28,577 nucleotides of DNA from Muribaculaceae bacterium (lineage in GTDB: Bacteria; Bacteroidota; Bacteroidia; Bacteroidales; Muribaculaceae): the NCBI GenBank assembly GCA_016302215.1, contig JAEDNZ010000002.1, forward strand, positions 1-28,577. The letters run 5' to 3'. The position numbers and the translations under genes are program-made. Positions 16,075 to 22,282 of this stretch are shown here, piece after piece. The notes below the pieces were generated by a model. That model was not told the origin of the DNA and did no database searches. It worked only from the letters and a program-made list of their open reading frames with translations. The first letter of the stretch is position 1. Each line of letters opens with the position of its first letter.

Positions 16075-17136
16075 TTAGAATTTCTCTCTGAGGTCGCCTT
16101 GGCAGGGGTCTTGGCCTACGTCATACCACTGCTTGTCGAGGCATGGCTTGAGGCCGCGCATCGAGCGCAGTTTGTTTTTGACGGCCCATTTGAGGGGGTG
16201 GCGCAGGTATTTGTGCATCACGGGCGATGCGGTGCCCACCATCCAGCAGTTTTTGGGGCAGCGGCGCACTTTGGCGCGCACTTGCTCAGCCTTGTCGCTG
16301 TGCCAGATAGTCATAAAGTCGGCATCATGGATGTTGCCCATAGAGTCTTTCCAGAAGCGCTCCTCCATGCCATTGCAGGGGAACACTTCGCCCCATGGGT
16401 CGATGAAGAAGTTGGCGGTGCCGGCCTCGCAGGGCAGCATACGCCGTCCGCCCTCTATGTAGTTGATAAGGCCCATATTGAAGAAAGCGCGGAACCATGA
16501 CTTGGGGTGTTTTTCTTGTAGCTGCCACTCGATGAGTTGCTCAAAGTCGGCGCACACTTTGTCGCGGTTGGTGATGACGTTGTCGTCTTTGTGGAAATAG
16601 TATGAGTTGTGAAATGCCGCTGTCGCAAATTCCATGCCCAACGACAGCGACAGCTGATACAGCGATAGCATATCGGCCGAATTGTTGTTTGACACCGTGC
16701 AGCCAAAGCCTATATCCTTGAGACCCATGTGCTTAAGGCGCAGCAGTGTGCGCAATCCTTTGTCAAAGCCGCCGTCGCGCCCGCGCAGCTCATCATTTTT
16801 TTGGCTAAGGCCTTCGATGGAGATGCGTATGCCTATCTTGGGGAATTTCTTGGCCAGCTCAATGACGCGGTCTTCAAAATATCCTGATGTGGAGATGACG
16901 ATGCGGTCGGTGTGGCGATAACACTCAGCCACTATCTCCGGCAAATCTTCGCGAATGAAAGGCTCGCCGCCTGTGAGGTTGATAAATTTGAGCTTGGGCA
17001 GAGAGCGCAGGTCGTCAGCTTTGATTTCCTCACGCGAGTCGGTGGGGTATTTCCATATATTGCACATCTTGCATCGCATAGGGCAGCGATAGGTCAAGAT
17101 GATTGAAGCATCGGTAGGAGTTGTAACAGTGGGCAT
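16075..17136 (-). CDS. Radical SAM protein with SPASM-like C-terminal cysteines
   Basis: A 353-residue radical S-adenosylmethionine enzyme. The CxxxCxxC motif for the 4Fe-4S cluster is Cys18, Cys22 and Cys25 (YRCPMRCKMC). It is followed by the SAM-binding NLTGGEPF near residue 55 and ISTSGYF and GIRISIEG strands of the TIM-like barrel. A SPASM-like auxiliary-cluster region includes Cys236 (MLPCEAG), Cys254 (DPWGEVFPCNGM), Cys293 and Cys297 (RCPKNCW), with two more cysteines in the C-terminal tail. Proteins of this shape include anaerobic sulfatase maturases and peptide- or sugar-modifying enzymes. It lies between two GT4 genes, six bases after one of them, in the same operon, so a role in modifying a sugar or the glycan carrier is inferred. 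The substrate is unknown. Confidence 0.9.
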   Translation of the reverse strand: MPTVTTPTDASIILTYRCPMRCKMCNIWKYPTDSREEIKADDLRSLPKLKFINLTGGEPFIREDLPEIVAECYRHTDRIVISTSGYFEDRVIELAKKFPKIGIRISIEGLSQKNDELRGRDGGFDKGLRTLLRLKHMGLKDIGFGCTVSNNNSADMLSLYQLSLSLGMEFATAAFHNSYYFHKDDNVITNRDKVCADFEQLIEWQLQEKHPKSWFRAFFNMGLINYIEGGRRMLPCEAGTANFFIDPWGEVFPCNGMEERFWKDSMGNIHDADFMTIWHSDKAEQVRAKVRRCPKNCWMVGTASPVMHKYLRHPLKWAVKNKLRSMRGLKPCLDKQWYDVGQDPCQGDLREKF

Positions 17137-17142
17137 GGTAAG

Positions 17143-18393
17143 TCAGGAGTGTTTATTTGAAGCAATAACATCGCTGAAGATATTCATCAGCGCGTTATAA
17201 TGCGTTTCAGGATTGTATTTCGTAAGAATAAGTTGGTAGGCATTATTGCCCATAGCGAGGCAATCGTCAGGGCTGAGCATAAGCCGGCGTGATATCCGGC
17301 GCAGCATATCAGCATCGCGATATTTGAACAGATGGCCGGTGGTGCCTTCATCGATAAGCTCAGGCAGCGAGCCGAGGTCTGTGGCGACAACCGGTTTTTT
17401 GAAAGCGAAGCTCTCGAGCACCACGTTGGGGAAATTGTCGTAGCACTCTGACGGCACGATGCAGAAACGGCAACGGCGCAGATGCTCCTTGAGCCGGTCA
17501 AAGGGCATCTCGCCAAGGAACTGAATGTTGTGCTTGCGGCCTTGCAGCATAGCTTTGAGCGTGTCGATGTAGTCATCGGTGCATGCGCCTATGATCTTCA
17601 GCTCCATATCGGTGTCAACGAAGGCGTTGACCAGAGTGGTGAGCCCCTTGGCCGGCTCGATGCGCCCGAAGTATAGGGCGTAGGGCTGATACTCTACCAG
17701 CGGGTCCTGCTCCTTGATGTTGAAGAATGTGGGCACATGGTTGAGCTTGCTCTGCGGTATGCCGTATTCGGCGAGGCGCTGCGCGGTGAAGCGTGCCGGC
17801 ACCACAAAGGCATTGATGCGTTGCGTGATGCCGATAATATCATGGAAGAGCTTGGCGCCTGCCTTGATGGCGGAGTAGATGCGCGAGTTGAGCACACATT
17901 TCTGCTTGATGCAGCTGCGGCGTTTGCCGCGCAAACAGTCATCGCAGATGCCTCGCGCGGGGGTGTAAAAGAGCGCGTTGGGGCACATATATTGCATATC
18001 GCTGATGCGATGCACCACGGGGATATGCAGGGCCCTGGCAGCGTCAATGACAGAGGGTGAAATCTTGTTGTGATACTGCATCATATACACCACATCGGGG
18101 CGCGTGTCGCGCAAGAGCTTGCTGAATTTGCGCTTAGCCTCGAAGGAGTAGAACATGCGCGAGAAAGACTTCAACACCATCGAAGGGCTCTTTTTGCTTT
18201 GAGCAAAATAAGCGCTGTCCTCAACAGAGTCCAGGAAATACTCCTCAAAGGGCGATGGCTCATTGCGCGAGTTCTTGATAGAGAACACCACAGTCTCGTG
18301 ACCGTGACGCTCCAGCACTTCCTTGATATTGAAGAGGTAGCGTTCGGGGCCTCCGGATATAAAATAACGATAGTTGAGTAGCGCAATTTTCAT
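17143..18393 (-). CDS. GT4 family glycosyltransferase with cysteine-rich insertion
   Basis: A 416-residue GT-B glycosyltransferase. It starts MKIALLNYRYFISGGPERYLF with the glycine-rich acceptor loop and contains YALYFGRIEPAKGLTTLV at the start of the nucleotide-sugar domain. It has a C-terminal donor motif SECYDNFPNVVLESFAF, with Glu327 as the second glutamate position. In the N-terminal domain five cysteines are grouped at 137, 150, 153, 161 and 166 (MCPNA, GICDDC, SCIKQKC), which looks like a metal-binding insertion seen in a subset of GT4 proteins. It sits inside the polysaccharide operon, 94 bases after the preceding GT4 gene and six before the radical SAM gene. Sugar specificity is not readable. 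Confidence 0.9.
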   Translation of the reverse strand: MKIALLNYRYFISGGPERYLFNIKEVLERHGHETVVFSIKNSRNEPSPFEEYFLDSVEDSAYFAQSKKSPSMVLKSFSRMFYSFEAKRKFSKLLRDTRPDVVYMMQYHNKISPSVIDAARALHIPVVHRISDMQYMCPNALFYTPARGICDDCLRGKRRSCIKQKCVLNSRIYSAIKAGAKLFHDIIGITQRINAFVVPARFTAQRLAEYGIPQSKLNHVPTFFNIKEQDPLVEYQPYALYFGRIEPAKGLTTLVNAFVDTDMELKIIGACTDDYIDTLKAMLQGRKHNIQFLGEMPFDRLKEHLRRCRFCIVPSECYDNFPNVVLESFAFKKPVVATDLGSLPELIDEGTTGHLFKYRDADMLRRISRRLMLSPDDCLAMGNNAYQLILTKYNPETHYNALMNIFSDVIASNKHS

Positions 18394-18487
18394 ATCGTGG
18401 CTGTTCTATTTAGATTATCGCGGCGGCAAGAGCCTCCTTTATATTTTTTAACGAAAAAGTGAGTATTTTTATTGTATATGAGAGCTG

Positions 18488-19540
18488 TTATTTTGATAAT
18501 ATTTGCGAATAAAGACTTAAATAGCCGCTGATGGTAGCGTCGATGCTGTATAATTGAGCTGCACGCTCGCGGGCGGCACACACTTTTTTGGCATCGATGC
18601 CGACGAGGCTGATGTCGGCGATGCACTCGGCAGCAGAGGCGGCATCATTGCTTTTGAAGATATAACCACACGCGCCATTGTCAATCACCTCGGTGAGAGC
18701 ATTGAGACCGGATACGGCCACGGGGAGCTGCGCCGCCATAGCCTCTGCTACCGTGAGGCCGAAGCCCTCAATGCGCGAAGGCTGTACGAGCAAGTCGTAG
18801 TCGCGCAGGCGGCTGAATATCTCTTCTTGCGTCATAGCGCCGAGGAGGTGCACCTTGTCAGTAACGCCGAGCCGGGCAGCCAAGCCGCACAATGCCTCAC
18901 GCGAGGGGCCATCGCCTATGAAATCAAGCTCAGCGTTGATGCCTCGCTTGGCGAGCAGCGCCATGCACTCTATCATCAGGTCTTGCCCCTTGACTTTGTG
19001 GTTGAGGCGCCCCACCTGCACGATGCGCAGCGGCGAGCCGAGAGGTCTGCCGGTGTCACGCAGCATGATATTTGCGCTGTTGATGCCATTGAGCACCACG
19101 GTAGCTGATGCACCGCTGCGACGGCGCAGGTCGTCGGCCACTTCGCGCGATATGGCAGCGATGTGAGAGCTTTGGCTCACATAGCGCAGGTCTTCGGGGT
19201 GGCAGATGGTGTGCAGCGTGGTGATGCTGTGGCGGCGGAAACGCTTGGCCACGAGCCGCGGCATATTTAGGGCATGAAAGTGTATGATGTCAGGCTTGTG
19301 ATGCCACAGCAGCAGGTTGAGCCTCGCTATGGGCCATGGGCTCTTGCTGCCCGGGCATCGGTGCAAGCGTATTATCTTGACAGCGCTGTCAAAACTGTTG
19401 GCTATCTGATGACACTCCTTATCGTTGATGACCACTACCGATACAATATGCCCCAAATGAGCTTGCCCATTGGCGATATTTACCAGCATTGTCTCTATGC
19501 CGCCTACTTCGAGGCCCCATACGATATGGAATATCTTCAT
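18488..19540 (-). CDS. GT4 family glycosyltransferase
   Basis: A 350-residue GT-B enzyme. The N terminus MKIFHIVWGLEVGGIETML has the GG acceptor loop. The second domain starts near LRIVQVGRLNHKVKGQDL. The donor-binding E(x7)E motif is EGFGLTVAEAM with Glu258 and Glu266, followed by PVAVSGLNALTEVI. The family is retaining and uses nucleotide sugars; the order of genes suggests action on the same glycan as the other two GT4 enzymes. It follows the tviB-like gene by 26 bases. The 94-base gap to the next gene is longer and AT-rich in part, but no promoter is evident there. Confidence 0.91.
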   Translation of the reverse strand: MKIFHIVWGLEVGGIETMLVNIANGQAHLGHIVSVVVINDKECHQIANSFDSAVKIIRLHRCPGSKSPWPIARLNLLLWHHKPDIIHFHALNMPRLVAKRFRRHSITTLHTICHPEDLRYVSQSSHIAAISREVADDLRRRSGASATVVLNGINSANIMLRDTGRPLGSPLRIVQVGRLNHKVKGQDLMIECMALLAKRGINAELDFIGDGPSREALCGLAARLGVTDKVHLLGAMTQEEIFSRLRDYDLLVQPSRIEGFGLTVAEAMAAQLPVAVSGLNALTEVIDNGACGYIFKSNDAASAAECIADISLVGIDAKKVCAARERAAQLYSIDATISGYLSLYSQILSK

Positions 19541-19566
19541 CGCTATTGCAGTGCGTAGGTGTGGTG

Positions 19567-20838
19567 TTAGAGTCTGGCGTCAACGATCTCTCGCGGCAGG
19601 AATGCTTTGACATCAAAGACCACGTGGTTTTTGCGCAACATAGGCAGTATGTCGATATCTGCAAACTGACGATGGGCCACGGCGAGGATGGCGGTGTCAA
19701 AGTCGCGGTCAGCGGGTAATTCGTTAGTGACGTCGATGCCGTATTCGCGCATGGCGATGTCGGGATTGGCCCATGGGTCATATATCGTGATGTGCAGGTC
19801 GTATTCGCGCAGGGCATTGATGATGTCGGCCACCTTGGTGTTGCGCACATCAGGACAATTCTCTTTGAAGGTGAAGCCAAAGACTAAGATTTTGGAGCCA
19901 ATGACCTGAATGCCTTTACGCAGCATATTTTTGATGACCTGGTCGGCCACATATTGCCCCATACCATCGTTCATGCGTCGTCCGGCAAGAATTATTTCGG
20001 GGTGGTATCCGTGGCGTTGGGCACATTGAGCGAGGTAGTGAGGGTCCACGCCTATGCAGTGTCCGCCCACCAGGCCCGGCTTGAAAGGCAAGAAATTCCA
20101 CTTGGTAGATGCCGCTTCGAGCACATCTTGGGTGTCAATGCCTATGCGAGCAAAAATCTTTGACAGCTCATTGACAAATGCAATGTTGATGTCGCGCTGC
20201 GAGTTTTCGATGACCTTAGCCGCCTCCGCCACTTTGATTGACGGAGCGAGGTGAGTGCCGGCAGCGATAACCGAAGCATATACGCTATCTACAATCTTGC
20301 CTATCTCCGGAGTAGAGCCGGAGGTGACTTTCTTGATTTTTTCTACTGTGTGCAGCTTGTCGCCGGGGTTAATGCGTTCGGGCGAATATCCGGCAAAGAA
20401 ATCAGTGTTGAATTTTAATCCTGACACGCGCTCTACCACGGGGATACACTCATCTTCAGTAACGCCGGGATACACGGTAGATTCATACACCACGATGTCG
20501 CCTTTAGCTATCACTTTGCCCACGGTGGTGCTGGCGCCGATGAGCGGAGTGAGGTCAGGCGTCTTATTGATATCTACGGGCGTGGGCACAGCCACGATGT
20601 AGAAGTTGCAGTCGCGTATCTGTTCGATATTGGAGGTGCATACAAAACCGTGATTGTCAATGGCATCGCGGAGCAAGTCGTCAGCCACCTCAAGCGTGGC
20701 ATCATGCCCGGCCATAAGCGCCTCTACGCGCGCTTGGTTCATATCATAGCCTATAGTGGGATATTTTGTGGAAAAGAGGCGAGCCAACGGAAGCCCTACA
20801 TATCCCAGGCCTATGACACATATTTTGATATCTTGCAT
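19567..20838 (-). CDS. tviB: UDP-N-acetylglucosamine 6-dehydrogenase (TviB/WbpO type)
   Basis: NAD-dependent nucleotide-sugar dehydrogenase that oxidises C6 of UDP-GlcNAc or UDP-GalNAc twice to the uronic acid. The Rossmann motif GLGYVG is at residues 10-15. The middle has YESTVYPGVTEDECIPV and GYSPERINPGDK. The catalytic cysteine is Cys261 in GLVGGHCIGVDPHYL, with GRRMNDGM and FGFTFKENCPDVRNTK after it. The sequence follows TviB of the Vi-antigen pathway closely (SGSTPE, AEAAKVIENSQRDINIA, TKWNFLPF) rather than UDP-glucose dehydrogenases. Length 423 is normal. It lies 44 bases after a TviC/WbpP-like epimerase, the same pair that makes UDP-GalNAcA in Vi and B-band polysaccharides. The exact substrate (GlcNAc or GalNAc form) is inferred. 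Confidence 0.92.
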   Translation of the reverse strand: MQDIKICVIGLGYVGLPLARLFSTKYPTIGYDMNQARVEALMAGHDATLEVADDLLRDAIDNHGFVCTSNIEQIRDCNFYIVAVPTPVDINKTPDLTPLIGASTTVGKVIAKGDIVVYESTVYPGVTEDECIPVVERVSGLKFNTDFFAGYSPERINPGDKLHTVEKIKKVTSGSTPEIGKIVDSVYASVIAAGTHLAPSIKVAEAAKVIENSQRDINIAFVNELSKIFARIGIDTQDVLEAASTKWNFLPFKPGLVGGHCIGVDPHYLAQCAQRHGYHPEIILAGRRMNDGMGQYVADQVIKNMLRKGIQVIGSKILVFGFTFKENCPDVRNTKVADIINALREYDLHITIYDPWANPDIAMREYGIDVTNELPADRDFDTAILAVAHRQFADIDILPMLRKNHVVFDVKAFLPREIVDARL

Positions 20839-20882
20839 ATAGTTGGTGTTTTACCTAATTGTTGTTGAGCGTGAAGAAGATG

Positions 20883-21863
20883 TTATTTAAGATTGTCCCA
20901 ATACCACTGCACGGCTGCCTGTAGGCCTTGACGCATTGAGAATTTGGGGTCATAGCCGAGCAGACGACGGGCCTTATCAATAGATGCCAAAGAGTGGGGG
21001 ATGTCGCCGGCTCTGTTGGGCCCGTGGATAGGCTCAATGGCGGCGATGGCCGGGTCAAACTGCCCGAGCATCTCTTTGAGGTAGCCTACGAGCTGATTGA
21101 GAGAGGTGCGCTCGCCGAAAGCCGTGTTGTAAATCTGGTTTACGGCCTCCTTATTGTCAGTGGTTATGGCGAGCATATTCATCTGTATCACATTATCAAT
21201 ATATGTGAAGTCGCGCGAATACTCGCCATCGCCGTTGATAGTGGGCGCTTCGTGGCGCATCAGTTTCTTGACGAAGAGAGGTATCACTGCCGCATAAGCA
21301 CCGTTGGGGTCTTGGCGGCGGCCGAAGACATTGAAGTATCGCAGACCTATGTACTCAAAGTCGCCGTATGTGCGAGCGAAGACATCGGCATAAAGCTCAT
21401 CTACGTATTTGGTGATGGCGTAGGGTGATAGGGGCTTGCCGATGACATCTTCCACCTTAGGCAGCGAGGCTGAGTCGCCATAAGTCGATGATGAAGCTGC
21501 AAAGACAAAACGCTTGACACCGGCCTCGCGAGAGGCGATAATCATATTGAGAAAGCCGGAGATGTTGACCGCATTGGTGGTGGCGGGGTCTTTGATAGAG
21601 CGGGGCACAGAGCCTAAGGCCGCTTCATGGAGCACATAGTCGATATCGGTCACCGCCTTGCGGCAGTCGTCAATATTGCGGATGTCGCCCACTTGCAAGG
21701 TAAAGGTATCCGGATACTTCTCGAGGAGCGGAATGATATTTTCGGGATGCCCTGTGGCAAAATTGTCAAGACAGCGCACTATATAGCCTTTGGCGAGAAG
21801 ATGCTCGCATAGGTTTGAACCGATGAAGCCGGCACCGCCGGTGACCAAGACGCGATTGTTCAT
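20883..21863 (-). CDS. tviC: UDP-GlcNAc/UDP-GlcNAcA 4-epimerase (TviC/WbpP type)
   Basis: Extended short-chain dehydrogenase that inverts C4 of UDP-GlcNAc or its uronic acid. It has the NAD motif GGAGFIGSN at 8-16, HEAALGSVPRSIKDP, the Ser region AASSSTYGDSASLPK, and the catalytic pair Tyr148 and Lys152 in SPYAITKY. GLRYFNVFGRRQDPNGAYAA and NGDGEYSRDFTYIDN are diagnostic of the WbpP/TviC group, which prefers N-acetylated substrates over plain UDP-glucose. Length 326 is as expected. It is the first gene of the polysaccharide cluster, and the region upstream holds the likely promoter and a possible attenuator. Together with the downstream dehydrogenase it should provide UDP-GalNAcA. Confidence 0.92.
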   Translation of the reverse strand: MNNRVLVTGGAGFIGSNLCEHLLAKGYIVRCLDNFATGHPENIIPLLEKYPDTFTLQVGDIRNIDDCRKAVTDIDYVLHEAALGSVPRSIKDPATTNAVNISGFLNMIIASREAGVKRFVFAASSSTYGDSASLPKVEDVIGKPLSPYAITKYVDELYADVFARTYGDFEYIGLRYFNVFGRRQDPNGAYAAVIPLFVKKLMRHEAPTINGDGEYSRDFTYIDNVIQMNMLAITTDNKEAVNQIYNTAFGERTSLNQLVGYLKEMLGQFDPAIAAIEPIHGPNRAGDIPHSLASIDKARRLLGYDPKFSMRQGLQAAVQWYWDNLK

Positions 21864-21970
21864 ATATCTCTCTGTATCTTTTATTGCTTCTCCAATTAGC
21901 TAATCTAAAATGCTTTCATAATGCAAACTCACTCGCACCGTCAATACAAACGATATCGCAGACTTCGGAC

Positions 21971-21992
21971 AAAAAGCCCCAAGGAGAGGCCT
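21971..21992 (-). terminator. Possible leader terminator/attenuator of the polysaccharide cluster
   Basis: Read on the minus strand, GCCTC (21990-21986), loop TCCTT and GGGGC (21980-21976) form a five-pair stem with one T-G pair, extendable by two pairs, followed by TTTTT (21975-21971). It stands about 110 bases before the epimerase start and inside the predicted leader. The stem is short, so activity is uncertain; the plus strand has no T-run. Confidence 0.4.
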
Positions 21993-22123
21993 GTGGCGTG
22001 GTCATCGCGGCGACCGGCGGCGTGGTATTGCGTGAGTATCATTAAATCATTCAAGATCAATAATGTGACTGTTAGTAATTATCAGGTAATAGTGCAATGG
22101 GCATTAATGCCGATTACAGCTTG

Positions 22124-22131
22124 CAAAGTTA
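22124..22131 (-). promoter_or_regulatory. Probable -7 element for the polysaccharide cluster
   Basis: On the minus strand TAACTTTG (22131-22124) fits TAnnTTTG perfectly. No TTTG lies 19-20 bases upstream, so the promoter is incomplete or needs help. Transcription would start near 22118, giving a leader of about 255 bases before the epimerase ATG at 21863. Confidence 0.45.
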
Positions 22132-22167
22132 ACAAATTATTTTGATATATAGGGAAGATAAGCGTCC

Positions 22168-22202
22168 AAAGTTTGTCAAAGGCCCTGCAAAGGCGTGTAA
22201 AG
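22168..22202 (+). repeat. Four AAAG motifs in helical phase upstream of the peptidase promoter
   Basis: AAAG begins at 22168, 22178, 22189 and 22199, spacings of 10, 11 and 10 bases. The last three extend to AAAGG, and the last two form a near-perfect tandem decamer (AAAGGCGTGT, AAAGGTGTGC). The array ends 45 bases before the -7 element at 22247, a usual place for an activator or an upstream promoter element. Confidence 0.5.
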
Positions 22203-22222
22203 GTGTGCTTTTTGATGTATGG

Positions 22223-22254
22223 GTTGCAAGGCTGACGTAAATTTTGTAACTTTG
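22223..22254 (+). promoter_or_regulatory. Promoter for the prolyl oligopeptidase operon
   Basis: TAACTTTG at 22247-22254 matches the -7 consensus fully. GTTG at 22223-22226, 20 bases upstream, matches three of four bases of the -33 TTTG. Transcription should start near 22260, after the first in-frame ATG at 22256, which bears on the choice of start codon. Confidence 0.65.
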
Positions 22255-22282
22255 TATGCATGGAATGAACAAAATAAACAAA

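Larger units (their letters stand above)
21864..22255. other. Divergent intergenic region, about 390 bases
   Basis: No credible ORF or known RNA gene is seen between the polysaccharide cluster (minus) and the peptidase gene (plus). The half nearest the epimerase is GC-rich in part and holds a hairpin with a T-run on the minus strand (21971-21992). A minus-strand -7 element is at 22124-22131. Four helically phased AAAG motifs (22168-22202) and a plus-strand promoter (22223-22254) serve the other side. Confidence 0.65.
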
